Counted from the stretch's first letter, positions 40,780-49,849 are shown. The stretch is DNA of 64,000 bases from Armatimonadota bacterium (GCA_018268395.1 JAFDWQ010000009.1:186001-250000); one strand, 5' to 3'. Numbers and translations: made by a program. Notes: a model not told the origin generated them from the sequence alone.

Positions 40780-43674
40780 CTACTTATAATTGTTCTTAGC
40801 GCGGTCAAGGATATTGTACTTTGCATCACGAAGGTCAAACGCTGGCTTAGTGCCCTCCAAGACATCAAGAATCAACTGCGTGATGGTAGGGTTCTCAATT
40901 GATCCGGTAGTATAAGTGATTGCATTTCCATCCAAAATGTCGCGTTCCGCGTGCACGATCTGGTCAGCATCGCATACGACCGCGATATTCGGGTTGTGAG
41001 TAACCATGATAACCTGCCTCCGCATCCTAGCGGACTTGACAGCGGGAACCAACATCGTAGCAATTGTATGATTGTCTAAGTTCTCCTCTGGTTGATCGAT
41101 CACGAGAGGAGTATCGCGACGGTCCACTAACAGGTAAAATACAAGCAGAAGCGTGCCACGTTCACCCGGTGACAGCTTGTCTAGCGGCTTGCCCTGCCAC
41201 CGCAATTCGAAAATGGGCTCTACGTATTCAAGGCTGTAAATGTAATTTAGCACATCGGTTGCCTCAAACCCAGCCTTCAGTTGTGACTCCAAAGAGACGG
41301 GCTTTTCGTCTCCATCTCTGAAGTCGTAATTCAGTTGACGTTCTAGCTCACTAGCAAATGCGAGAATCCCGTTGTCCGTCGACAGGTCAGCACTAGCAAT
41401 AAGCTCGTGCAGTCTTTTTCGCCCTTCATCATCTCCATAGAACGATCCAATGCGACCCTGATGGATAAATCGAAGCAGCCCATCAGCCACTTTCGTGGAC
41501 GTAAAGGTAGCACTTACTTGCAGGCCTTCCGCCTCCGCGAATACGCGGTCGTTTTCGATAAACTCCTGAACCGGCCTGTACAATTCCATGTACCGAGCAA
41601 GCAGTCCCAGTTTGGCCCTCGCAATGTTCCTGCAAATGCCGTCTCGGCGCGCGCGTTCCGCGCGTAAGCTCTCTGGAAGTTGCTCCAACGCCTTGAGTCG
41701 GCCCTCCAAGCCTACCAGACTCTCGGGATCCTCGAGGGAGCCGACGATTGAGGAGCGATCATGTTCCCATTGTCGAAGGGAAGTTAGAAATGATTGGTAC
41801 TTCCTGCCGGGCTCATCTAACTCGAGCCGCTTCAAATCGATTTGCTTGTCGAGTCCGGCAAGTCGCTGAGCTATGGACTCCTCCCTTTCTGGATCCAGCA
41901 TGGACCTGACCTCGGAGAGCTCCTTTGTGGCCGCATCCTTGACGGAAACAAGTGGATCCTGGAGAATTGTCAGTTTGACGATCTCTTGAAGGTTTAAGCC
42001 GAGAGCTGCTGCGTCTTCTGAGGCTTCGGCAGTGAAGCTGGCGAATTGCCTCTCCAAATTCTTCAGATTGCCCTGCAAACGCTCAGCAACCGCCACGCGC
42101 CTTGCTGCTTCCCGCTCCCGAACCTCTAACGCCTGGAAATCGTTAGCTACGGAAGTTCGTTGCTCCCGAAGATCCGCCAACTCCTTGTTAGTCGCCACGG
42201 ATGCCGCCTGAGTTTCCGGATCCACACTTGGCTCTGCAACGGCAGACGGCCGGGCCTGGTCGTGCGCCTCTAGCTCAGATTTGCGATGCTGCAGCAGTGC
42301 TTCCAGACTCGCTCTGAACCTCTCCGAGAGTTGCTCTTCAGTTCCGAAGATCTCACGGTTGGAACTTGCCAACTCTCTTTTTGTAATCTCAATTTCGTCC
42401 GTAGTTGAGCTTGTCAGGAACTCAATAAGCTCTTCCAAAGTGCTACAGTTTAACCTTTCCGCTTCGCTGACATGTGAAAAGATGACGTCTTGCAACTCTT
42501 GATCAAAGGCAGTGTCTTTGGGGTCTGCGCAGATACTTTCAAGAAAAAATTGGGGAATGTACTTTACCGTTTCTGGCTTGTCGATATCTGGTGGTTCAGA
42601 TAGCAGAGCACTTGGCATTGAACCATTCCGCCAATGACAAGTTGCGCGAAACATGGGGCCCAGTTTGCCCTTGGGTTCCAAGAATCGTTTCGATGTTAGA
42701 AAAGCAAACTGGCGTCCCTGTCTACTGTTTCCAAGCAAGGCGGCAACATCCGCCAGGGCGCTTTTGCCAGAACCTTTGTTACCAATTATTGCCACGAGCC
42801 CATGATTTAGTTGGACAACGCCTTCAAACCACTTCACTCCCTCCTTGGCCAGCTCAGTGCGTTCAAATGAAATAGAATCGATATACTTTGTAGCTTTCTT
42901 TTCAACACGTGCGCAACTCGGCGGTTCATCTCCAAGGAATATACGGTCTTCGGGTTCATTGATGAGCTGAAGTAGTCCCGCAAATGAAGGGTCTGCTTTG
43001 ACCCACATCGGGCATTTCGTTGAGTATTGCCTAATATTATGGTTGTCCGAGCATAGAATCAGCGGAAGTGCTCTCCCGATATCCGGAAAGACGTGCTTTC
43101 GGTAGCCCGGGCAATCGTCCAAACGGCCTACTTCGAGGGCATGAATGTACTTGCTTGCTAGGTCCGACTTAACGGCCTGCTTTACGACATCCGCATTTGT
43201 CAGGGCTTCGATGCTGTTTGTCTTCTTGCCCGCATGAACTGTAACAATTCCACCCAGTTCGCGGATGAGCCTGAATCCATCGGCGTATGGGACGTATACA
43301 TGATCGTTGCCCTTGGATTGCACGTCCGCAACTGAGATACCAAGGCCCTGCAACTTGATCCAAAGGTCTTCAAGGTCAATGTCGTCCGGGAAGATACCGA
43401 TATAGTGAACACACTCTGAGCCTCCAAGCTCCGATCTGAGTTCAATTCCAGGCAATACCGTTAAACGTCCTTCACCAGCTTTCTGCATCGCTGAGATGAA
43501 AGTCGTGTCGATGACATGGTGATCGGTCACCGCAACGAGGCGGACTCCATGGTGGGCCAGCCCATCAGCCATATCGTCCGGGGAGACAGTCTTGTCTCCG
43601 TAATCGAAGCTGGCAGGTGAGTGCAGATGAAGATCCCACCTCCTCCAGAGTGAACCGCGTGGGTCATACTTCAT
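40780..43674 (-). CDS. PHP-domain + SMC-like ATPase, candidate anti-phage protein (Ppl/TrlF type)
   Basis: A 964-residue protein. The N-terminal PHP phosphoesterase domain has metal ligands in 'WDLHLHSPASFDYG' (His16, His18), 'AVTDHHVIDT' and 'ILCSDNHNI'. An ABC/SMC-type ATPase follows: Walker A GNKGSGKS (298-305), a long coiled-coil middle (about 425-650), ABC signature LSPGERG (Ser835) and Walker B LVIDQPEEN (Asp860, Glu863). This layout matches the single-gene 'ppl' defence type and TrlF-family ATPases. The gene is clearly AT-richer (about 45-50% G+C in sampled lines) than its surroundings, which suggests recent transfer. Its start overlaps the DUF2130 gene by 11 bp. Confidence 0.82.
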   Translation of the reverse strand: MKYDPRGSLWRRWDLHLHSPASFDYGDKTVSPDDMADGLAHHGVRLVAVTDHHVIDTTFISAMQKAGEGRLTVLPGIELRSELGGSECVHYIGIFPDDIDLEDLWIKLQGLGISVADVQSKGNDHVYVPYADGFRLIRELGGIVTVHAGKKTNSIEALTNADVVKQAVKSDLASKYIHALEVGRLDDCPGYRKHVFPDIGRALPLILCSDNHNIRQYSTKCPMWVKADPSFAGLLQLINEPEDRIFLGDEPPSCARVEKKATKYIDSISFERTELAKEGVKWFEGVVQLNHGLVAIIGNKGSGKSALADVAALLGNSRQGRQFAFLTSKRFLEPKGKLGPMFRATCHWRNGSMPSALLSEPPDIDKPETVKYIPQFFLESICADPKDTAFDQELQDVIFSHVSEAERLNCSTLEELIEFLTSSTTDEIEITKRELASSNREIFGTEEQLSERFRASLEALLQHRKSELEAHDQARPSAVAEPSVDPETQAASVATNKELADLREQRTSVANDFQALEVREREAARRVAVAERLQGNLKNLERQFASFTAEASEDAAALGLNLQEIVKLTILQDPLVSVKDAATKELSEVRSMLDPEREESIAQRLAGLDKQIDLKRLELDEPGRKYQSFLTSLRQWEHDRSSIVGSLEDPESLVGLEGRLKALEQLPESLRAERARRDGICRNIARAKLGLLARYMELYRPVQEFIENDRVFAEAEGLQVSATFTSTKVADGLLRFIHQGRIGSFYGDDEGRKRLHELIASADLSTDNGILAFASELERQLNYDFRDGDEKPVSLESQLKAGFEATDVLNYIYSLEYVEPIFELRWQGKPLDKLSPGERGTLLLVFYLLVDRRDTPLVIDQPEENLDNHTIATMLVPAVKSARMRRQVIMVTHNPNIAVVCDADQIVHAERDILDGNAITYTTGSIENPTITQLILDVLEGTKPAFDLRDAKYNILDRAKNNYK

Positions 43675-44962
43675 CTTCTTCAGGCTCCATCGTACGATCT
43701 GAGCTGTCACGTTCTGACGGGTACTGGAACCCCGGCAACTCAGCCATCTCACTTCCTGCAATCCCCTGCAAGTCCCCTTGCAAGCCCGCCACGCTCGTCA
43801 GCACCCGCTCGATGCGCCGTTCCTGGCGGCGCCACCGTGCAAGGGTCGCGCGCTTTTCGGCGAGCAGCTCTTCGTGCAACTCCCTGAACGGCAACGCGAT
43901 GCCCTCCAGGGTCGACCGGAACTCGGGGCCGGTCATGTAGGCGTAGAGGCGTTCCATCTTCGTCTCGCGACCGGAGGCGCTCAGGCGGGCTTCGGCGGTT
44001 GCCATCAAGCCCTCGCGCAAGGCGACGCCCAGCATCACTGCGTGCGACGGACGCACGGTCCACACCCCGTCTTGCGGCCCGAAATCGCAGAGCCCCTTCG
44101 GAAGGACTTCGCTGACGATCACGGCGACTTCGGCCTTGGCGTCGGCCGCGTCCTTCTTGGCCTTGCCGCACCAGTCGCCTCCCCAGGACTGGGCGCGCTT
44201 CGCTTCCCAGAGGATCGTGCCGACGGGCCGGCCCATGTTGCCGAGGACCCGCTGCAAGATGTCGCCGCCGTACGCCCCCGTCTTCACCGGCTCGATCAGG
44301 TCTTGCGGAAAGGCGGACCTTAACGCCGCTTCGAAGTCAAGCTCCAAAACGTCGCCCTGCGCCTGTTGGGATCCCTGGGTGCCCTTGCGCTTCAGTTCGT
44401 CCGCCTGCTCCGTGAGTTGCCGGATGAGAAGGTCTTTCTCCGCCATCTTCAGACGGTATGACTCGTCCGCGTCCTTCGCCGCCTGCTCCTGGATGCCCAC
44501 CCGCTGCTCGTCCACTTTGCGGGCGATCTCCAGATCGAGGCTCCTCGCCCGCTGGTCCAAGGCGTCCTTCTCCTGGCGCAATCTCAGCTCGTTGGCTTGC
44601 GCCGTCGCCAGGTCCGCTTCGAGCTTCTTGGCCCGTTCCCGCTCGGATTGGATCTCGGGCGCGAGTTCTAGGCGGAGCGCTTCCCGCTCCTTTTCGCGGA
44701 TCGCGAGGCGCTCTTCGGCGACGCGTTTGTCCACCTGCGCCTGGACCGACGACTCCCGCTCTGCAACGGCGCGCTCACGGGCGGCCACTGCGTCGGCCTG
44801 CTCGCGCGCCTTGTCCTCGGCCTCCGCGGCTTTCTTGGCTTCCGCCTGGACACGTGCTTCGGCCTCGGCTTTGACCTTCGCGATCAACGGCCCGGCCAAG
44901 GTCTCGTCGAGCGGGATCTCCACGCCGCAAGACGGACATTTGATCTGACTGCCTTCTGACAC
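43664..44962 (-). CDS. DUF2130 protein, nuclease-like
   Basis: A 432-residue protein starting at a GTG. A zinc finger-like start ('IKCPSCGVEIPLDE') is followed by a long charged coiled coil (about 25-200) and a C-terminal domain with 'GAYGGDILQRV' and 'TILWEAKRAQSWGG'. The spaced D and E-x-K suggest a PD-(D/E)xK-type nuclease core, typical of DUF2130. Unlike the next gene it has host-like G+C. The operon order DUF2130 then PHP-ATPase, with 11-bp overlap, suggests a two-gene system. DUF2130 proteins are often near restriction and defence genes, but their biochemistry is not settled. Confidence 0.82.
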   Translation of the reverse strand: MSEGSQIKCPSCGVEIPLDETLAGPLIAKVKAEAEARVQAEAKKAAEAEDKAREQADAVAARERAVAERESSVQAQVDKRVAEERLAIREKEREALRLELAPEIQSERERAKKLEADLATAQANELRLRQEKDALDQRARSLDLEIARKVDEQRVGIQEQAAKDADESYRLKMAEKDLLIRQLTEQADELKRKGTQGSQQAQGDVLELDFEAALRSAFPQDLIEPVKTGAYGGDILQRVLGNMGRPVGTILWEAKRAQSWGGDWCGKAKKDAADAKAEVAVIVSEVLPKGLCDFGPQDGVWTVRPSHAVMLGVALREGLMATAEARLSASGRETKMERLYAYMTGPEFRSTLEGIALPFRELHEELLAEKRATLARWRRQERRIERVLTSVAGLQGDLQGIAGSEMAELPGFQYPSERDSSDRTMEPEEDEV

Positions 44963-45023
44963 CTTCGATTGAACCTTTGCGCCCCGTCCCGCTTCCTCCC
45001 CTGAAAGTCCGTACGCTGATAAT

Positions 45024-45039
45024 CGATTCTACAGAATCG
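45024..45039. promoter_or_regulatory. Inverted repeat upstream of the DUF2130/PHP-ATPase operon
   Basis: CGATTCT-AC-AGAATCG, a perfect 7+7 palindrome 62 bp upstream of the GTG. On the minus strand the right half contains TAGAAT, a possible -10 box. Candidate operator for the operon; no repressor gene is next to it. Confidence 0.45.
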
Positions 45040-45149
45040 TGTTTGGATAAGTCCAGCCGAGCCGCTCGAGCGGTCTGTGACCAGACGCCTCGACCTCTGG
45101 GTGGCGTTCAGACCCGCTTCAATAGATCTCCTATCAGAGTTTCCAAGGG

Positions 45150-45223
45150 GCGGCAAGACGTTCCACCCCCACAACACCCCCGCCAAACCCCCGCATCACC
45201 CCCGCAAACAGGCTTTGCGGGGG
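45150..45223. repeat. CCCCCGC mini-repeats ending in a perfect hairpin
   Basis: Four to five imperfect copies of an ACCCCCGC unit lead into CCCCCGCAAA-CAGGC-TTTGCGGGGG (45199-45223, 10-bp perfect stem). It lies in the 328-bp gap between the divergent DUF2130 and orphan-family genes, so it cannot be a simple terminator for either. The gap holds no gene. Confidence 0.6.
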
Positions 45224-45278
45224 TCATGAGAGGGTCGTCCGGTGCTCGTGAGGGGTTCGGAGGTCGGGCGGACCTGCC

Positions 45279-45284
45279 GACAAT
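45279..45284 (+). promoter_or_regulatory. -10-like box of a candidate leaderless gene
   Basis: GACAAT, 6 bases, then the ATG at 45291, in the context GCCGACAATCC shared with the paralog starting at 9885. Confidence 0.4.
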
Positions 45285-45290
45285 CCGGTT

Positions 45291-46217
45291 ATGGCCAAAA
45301 TCGCACCGAGCCCGGTATTAGGCAAAGCGAGCGGGGCGTATTTCGGCGTCGTCGTGGCGAACGGGCGGAACGGCCTCGTCATGCGCCGGGCCGCGCGGTA
45401 CAAGCGGGCTCAGAGCGACCTGCAACGCGAGGCGGCGCTCCGGATGTCGCTCGTCTCCGCCCTCTGGCCGGACCTGCCGACCGAGACCGTCGAGGCCTGG
45501 AACGACTATGCGGAGACGCTGCACCGCCGCGACCGCGTCACGGGCCAAGAGTATTCGCCGACCGGCTTCAACGCCTTCACCGGGCTGGCGTGCAAGGTGC
45601 TCCAGGTCGACCCGGACGCCGAGGTGCCGCTCCTGCCGCCGACGGGCGTGTTCATGGGCGACGCCTTGGTCCTCTCGGTGGACTCTGACGGAACGCCCCT
45701 TAGCGCCGTCCCCCTCACCCCCTACCCCCTCTCCCCCGGAGGGGCGAGGGGACGATCGGAGGCACTCTCGCGGGCAGACGGGGCGACGGCCCGGCCCCAC
45801 AAGGGCGAGAGGAGCCGGAACCCTCGCGATAACGAGCCCAGGGACGCCGCCGAGCCCCTCACCCCGTGTCCCCTCTCCTCCGGTGTGGCCTTGGGCAGCT
45901 CGGGCCTCCACCCCTCGACCCGCGCCTCATGGGCGAGCGGCGTCGCTCGAGGAGAGGGCACCGTCCGTTGGACGGCCGACATACCGAACTCGCCCGGGAC
46001 CGTCACCGAACTCCTCTGGGAAAAGCTCCCGAACAAGAACCGCAAGCCGACCAGGCGCTGGCGCACGGCAGGTTTCCACCACTTCGCGCAGGGGGCGATG
46101 TCGGTCGAGACGCCCGCCGGCCCAGGGTGGTACGTGGTGGGATACCGCTATGTCGAAGCCGCGACCGGCCGGGTCGTCGGGGGATGGACGATCGGGCGGC
46201 TCCTCGTGGAGGGCTGA
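45291..46217 (+). CDS. Orphan-family protein with repeat-derived insertion
   Basis: A 308-residue member of the orphan family at 37625-38329. Family parts are residues 1-138 (helical half, 'CKVLQVDPDAEVP', 'FMGDALVLSV') and about 224-308 ('GTVRWTADIPNSPGTVTELL' to the end). Residues about 139-223 are translated GC-rich hairpin repeats ('PLTPYPLSPGGARGRSE', 'PLTPCPLSSGVAL'). The insertion falls between the same two strands as the S23 cassette in the paralog at 8719, and again the frame is kept. Function unknown. Confidence 0.65.
   Translation: MAKIAPSPVLGKASGAYFGVVVANGRNGLVMRRAARYKRAQSDLQREAALRMSLVSALWPDLPTETVEAWNDYAETLHRRDRVTGQEYSPTGFNAFTGLACKVLQVDPDAEVPLLPPTGVFMGDALVLSVDSDGTPLSAVPLTPYPLSPGGARGRSEALSRADGATARPHKGERSRNPRDNEPRDAAEPLTPCPLSSGVALGSSGLHPSTRASWASGVARGEGTVRWTADIPNSPGTVTELLWEKLPNKNRKPTRRWRTAGFHHFAQGAMSVETPAGPGWYVVGYRYVEAATGRVVGGWTIGRLLVEG
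45711..45960. repeat. GC-rich hairpin repeats inside a coding gene
   Basis: Two CCCTCACCCC(C)T(A/G)-type units (from about 45712 and 45857), each with a CCCCTCTCC..GGAG-type arm, of the same family as the intergenic repeats at 0.73, 8.3, 13.0 and 36.0 kb. They read in frame within the orphan-family gene. Confidence 0.65.
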
Positions 46218-46287
46218 TCCGAACCCCGGTGGCATCAAGTCTCAATCTCCCTCCGTCACGGACCAAAGCCCGGTCCACGGACCACGC

Positions 46288-46806
46288 CTACCGCAACGAG
46301 ACCTTGGCCCAGTCAGGGTCGCCGACGACCTCTCGGACCAAGGACATCAGCGCCGGTTTGCGCTTGCCATAGCAGAACACGCGGAACTCGCCGCCTCCGA
46401 CGTCGTTGCCGTCGACGAACCCCTGGTCGTCAGCTTCAAGAACTTCGGCGAGGTGGGATTCGAGACGCGAGCACCGGTCGAACCAGTCGTCGACGCCCGC
46501 ACGGGGCCGCAAGGTGACCACGCACTTCGCCCGGTAGGCCGCCATCGCGTTAAAGAGCCCGGCCCGGTTCTCCGGCTGGAACCCGGGCGGCACGATGCCG
46601 CTCAATCCGACGTCGATCTTGGCGTCGTCCCATTGGTCGACCCCCAAGTGCCGGCGCACCTCTTCCAAGACCCTTGCGCGCGCCTCGAGCGAATCCGGTT
46701 CACCGACCGACCACTTTCCTTGCACGTCCTTCGAAGAACGCTTTCCCCCGACGACGGTCCGGACGGACCACCCCGTCACCGAATAGTACGCCACCAAGGG
46801 CCTCAC
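46288..46806 (-). CDS. Cytosolic protein of unknown function
   Basis: 172 residues from a GTG start, no signal or membrane segment. Visible blocks are 'LVAYYSVTGWSVRTVVG', 'DAKIDVGLSGIVPPGFQP' and 'EFRVFCYGKRKPALMSLVRE'. The alternation of strands and helices suggests a compact alpha/beta fold. I do not recognise the family; single-gene immunity-type proteins have a similar size. TATAGT lies 8 bases before the start. Confidence 0.55.
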   Translation of the reverse strand: MRPLVAYYSVTGWSVRTVVGGKRSSKDVQGKWSVGEPDSLEARARVLEEVRRHLGVDQWDDAKIDVGLSGIVPPGFQPENRAGLFNAMAAYRAKCVVTLRPRAGVDDWFDRCSRLESHLAEVLEADDQGFVDGNDVGGGEFRVFCYGKRKPALMSLVREVVGDPDWAKVSLR

Positions 46807-46940
46807 GACCGACGACTATAACCCCTGGACCGTCCCTCAGGGCGATCCCGGCGACACGCCCTCAGGAGCATGGTGGCCGGCACGGCAAAAGCGGCACGGA
46901 ACCCCAAGCGACCGCACCGCGCCGGCTCTGGGCCGTGACG

Positions 46941-48425
46941 TCACTGGACGTGCCACCTGACCATGTCGTGCTCCACGCACCACCCGGGTATGGCCGTCGG
47001 ACCGACCGCACGGACCGAATACCGCGCCCGCATCAGGTTGTCGTCGCGGACGAGCCGACGGAGCGTTCCTGTCGCCTCGAGCTCCAGATACGACCAACTG
47101 CGGCCCAAGGCGTCGGTCCTCACGTCCGTGAGGTCATAAGTGCCCGTTTCGAAGTTGAAGAGCTCGATGCATTGGGCGAACATCCCGGACGACATGGCCC
47201 TGGAACACGATTCGAGGGTCATGCGGCTGACGTTCGTCAGCGGGAGGAAACCACTGACGGTGACCTGGATCTGAGGTGCTTGCTGGTTGGGGACGAGGAA
47301 GCGGCACACCCGGAACACGTCGTTGTCGACTTTCGTGAGGCTGTAGGCGTCTCCTTGGGACAGCCAACCGAGGTTGACGGTCGCGGAAGAGGGATAGACG
47401 TCCAGCCCGTAGACGGGCCGAGCGACGAACGGCGTGTCCGGCGTGCCTTCGAACGTGCCCGTTCCGAGCACCGTGCCGTCGGGTGCGACACCCCGCACGG
47501 TCTGCAGCGACCAGCCCGGCGTCCGGAAGTCGAGCAAGGTGTTCATGTCCTTTCGGCCGGTGCCCCCGAGCCAGACCGTGGACGATCCGCCGGCCTCGCC
47601 GAACACGTCACCGTTCGCCCCAGCCGCCCGCGCGATGCTCGGCGAGCCCGTGTCTGGGAGCAGCTTGACGACGCCCGACACCCAAACGGTCGCGCGCGTA
47701 CGGCCGCTGATCTCCGCAAAGCCCACGACGAGGTCAGGATCACGGGCGGACAGGGCCAAGGAATGGGTCGTTCCGCTGGGATGAGGCAGGGACACGACCG
47801 TTCCGGTCGGCGACCTCAACGTAGCCCGTTCCTCGTTGAGCGCGCCGCCGACGTACCGGCGGGATACACCCACGATCGTGCCGTCTCCGAGCACGTCGGC
47901 CGGCCACGCCGCGTTCGTCCCCGATGCAGGCTGGCGGACTTCGAAGCCGGTCCCTTCCGTCCACAGGTAGGGGCGTTCTGTCCGCTGGTCGCCGGAGGCC
48001 GCACCCAGGGCCACGCGACCGGCGGTGTCGCAACCGACCGCAGTCGAATAGTTCGCCCCGGAAGGGATCCCGACCTGCACGAGCGTCCCGTCGAGGTTCC
48101 AGGCGATCGTGCTCAAGCGTCCAAAAGCGTCGTACGTCTCGCCTGCGAGCCGGCCCGACACCGAGCCGCCGAAGCAAGCCGAATCCGGGTGCCACGAAAA
48201 GTCGGACAGGTAGGAAAGACCGTTCTCTAACGTTCCGGCGACGGAGCGGTGACCGCCGTCGAGAACGGCGTAGCCGACGATCCGACCGTCACGGGCGAAG
48301 TTGAGGGGTACGAAGGACGTGGCCCCCGCCGGCGGCTCCAACCTGTAGACCTTGTAAGAGTACAGCGTAGCCGCGTTCGAGGTCGCGGCAAGGGTCGTCA
48401 CAAACAGGGCCGCCGCGACACGCAT
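46941..48425 (-). CDS. Secreted HAF-like protein with a shared C-terminal domain
   Basis: A 494-residue paralog of 24063-25550, alike over its whole length. Signal peptide (MRVAAALFVTTLAATSNA), HAF-type propeller repeats ('NFARDGRIVGYAVL', 'GANGDVFGEAGG', 'VAPDGTVLGTGTF'), and the same C-terminal domain ('ATVNLGWLSQGDA', 'VCRFLVPN', 'GPTAIPGWCVEHDMVRWHVQ'). The start has TATACT 6 bases before the ATG, identical to the paralog. The copies are too diverged to be a recent duplication. Function unknown. Confidence 0.78.
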   Translation of the reverse strand: MRVAAALFVTTLAATSNAATLYSYKVYRLEPPAGATSFVPLNFARDGRIVGYAVLDGGHRSVAGTLENGLSYLSDFSWHPDSACFGGSVSGRLAGETYDAFGRLSTIAWNLDGTLVQVGIPSGANYSTAVGCDTAGRVALGAASGDQRTERPYLWTEGTGFEVRQPASGTNAAWPADVLGDGTIVGVSRRYVGGALNEERATLRSPTGTVVSLPHPSGTTHSLALSARDPDLVVGFAEISGRTRATVWVSGVVKLLPDTGSPSIARAAGANGDVFGEAGGSSTVWLGGTGRKDMNTLLDFRTPGWSLQTVRGVAPDGTVLGTGTFEGTPDTPFVARPVYGLDVYPSSATVNLGWLSQGDAYSLTKVDNDVFRVCRFLVPNQQAPQIQVTVSGFLPLTNVSRMTLESCSRAMSSGMFAQCIELFNFETGTYDLTDVRTDALGRSWSYLELEATGTLRRLVRDDNLMRARYSVRAVGPTAIPGWCVEHDMVRWHVQ

Positions 48426-48431
48426 GGCCTC

Positions 48432-48437
48432 AGTATA
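48432..48437 (-). promoter_or_regulatory. -10-like box of a candidate leaderless gene
   Basis: TATACT on the minus strand, 6 bases, then the ATG at 48425. No Shine-Dalgarno. Confidence 0.5.
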
Positions 48438-48715
48438 GCGACCCTACTTTCGGATCAAGCTCAGATGCAGACCGCTCTTTGGACTCGTGGACCGGTCCGC
48501 CGAGGCGTCCGGAGTAGGGGCGGCCCGGCGAGTCGGCCGTCGACGCCCCGTCCGCGACTTCGAACCGTCCGGGCGCTTTGGTGCATCGGCTCAGGCCCGA
48601 CTGTCCACATCTCCGGAATCCGCGGACCGACCCGTGTTCTCGGGAACTCCCAGGCTCCGCCAAGATCCGCGCTCCGGTGCGGAAACAGCGACGGTCGGCG
48701 ACCGTCCTAGAGATC

Positions 48716-49756
48716 ATGCTCCTCGCGCCTGCGCTCGTCCTCGCCCAGCAGGTCGTGCCGACCGTCCAGTCGACCTTCGTCATGGCAGGGGGCGAGGCGT
48801 ACGTCCCCTCACCCGTCTATGTGGTCAAGCCGGTCACCCCGGACGAGGTCTACGGCTGGTCGCCGGACGGGACGCGGTTGGCCACCGTCTCGGCGACCAC
48901 GGGTGCAAGTCCGCGCTCGATCGAGAACAAGCTCGCGAACGGCCTGTCGCCCCACGGCAACACGCGCATCGGGGTCTGGAGCAAGGACACCGGAAGGGCG
49001 GTCGACGTCTTCGTCGCACAGAACGCCACGACGGGGATCGGCGGCTTTACTTTCGCGGGCAGCACGCTTGTGTTCGCGACCTTCGACGGAGGAGTAGGCT
49101 CGACGGTGCACCGTCTCTGGACGTCCCGTGCCGGCCAGTCCGCCCGACCGCTGGACCTCGCCGGCTTCACGGGCGGTGCGCAATTCGTGGCCTCGAAAAG
49201 CGGCGACGCGGTCTTGCTCACCTCTGGCCCTCGTGCCTGGGTGCTGAAGGAGAACGCGACTTTGCCCGTGTCGTTCCAGGGATACGAGGCGCTCAGCGCG
49301 CGGGGCCTCACTCCGAAGGGCCGGGCCCTTGTCGCCGCCATGAAGCAAGCCAGCCCCATGGAGATGTTCGAGGTGGACTTCGCGACGGGCACGGCGGCGA
49401 GGATCGAGGAACCGACGCTGCCACGGGTGGACGCGGTCTTCGACGGACCGTTCGTCCTCGACGTCTATCGGCTCAACGGAAGAAGGCTCGGCCCGTTCAC
49501 GATCGACCACCGGGCTGACCATTTGGATGAAAAGCCCGCCATGATCGCCGAGGAGGACGGGGGCTACCGGATGGACGTCGTGGAGGCGAGTGGCGAGAAG
49601 CGCCGACGCATCCCGTTCGTCCACGAGATGTCCAGTACGGTCTTCACGTCGCCGGACTTCCTCAACATAGCGTTCGTCTCGAACAAGACACTGATGGTCC
49701 GCTCGCTCGTCAAGGTGTCCGAGAAAGAAAGGAAGCGGCTGCTGGGCGAAAAGTGA
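48716..49756 (+). CDS. Exported beta-propeller-like protein
   Basis: A 346-residue protein with a short signal (MLLAPALVLAQQ). Successive blocks such as 'VYGWSPDGTRLATVSATTG', 'TRIGVWSKDTGRAVDVF' and 'FVASKSGDAVLLTSGPRAWV' resemble the blades of WD40/TolB-like propellers. It lacks a named enzymatic motif. The ATG at 48716 was chosen because it begins the signal; an upstream extension of 46 codons is Arg-rich and non-conserved in look. The 290 bp before it show no other gene. Confidence 0.65.
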   Translation: MLLAPALVLAQQVVPTVQSTFVMAGGEAYVPSPVYVVKPVTPDEVYGWSPDGTRLATVSATTGASPRSIENKLANGLSPHGNTRIGVWSKDTGRAVDVFVAQNATTGIGGFTFAGSTLVFATFDGGVGSTVHRLWTSRAGQSARPLDLAGFTGGAQFVASKSGDAVLLTSGPRAWVLKENATLPVSFQGYEALSARGLTPKGRALVAAMKQASPMEMFEVDFATGTAARIEEPTLPRVDAVFDGPFVLDVYRLNGRRLGPFTIDHRADHLDEKPAMIAEEDGGYRMDVVEASGEKRRRIPFVHEMSSTVFTSPDFLNIAFVSNKTLMVRSLVKVSEKERKRLLGEK

Positions 49757-49836
49757 GGGGCCTGCGCCCAGTCGCCGGACTCCCGGCCCTGGTGCCGAAG
49801 TCCTTGACGTCTCTCCTTCGAGAGCCGTGCCACCCG

Positions 49837-49842
49837 CATAAT
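49837..49842 (+). promoter_or_regulatory. -10-like box of a candidate leaderless gene
   Basis: CATAAT, 7 bases, then the ATG at 49850. No Shine-Dalgarno. Confidence 0.4.
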
Positions 49843-49849
49843 CCGCAAC

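Noticed and set aside
48426-48715. Small gene in the gap before the propeller-like protein
   Set aside because: Open frames there are Arg/Ser-rich with no start signal, ribosome-binding site or recognisable motif.
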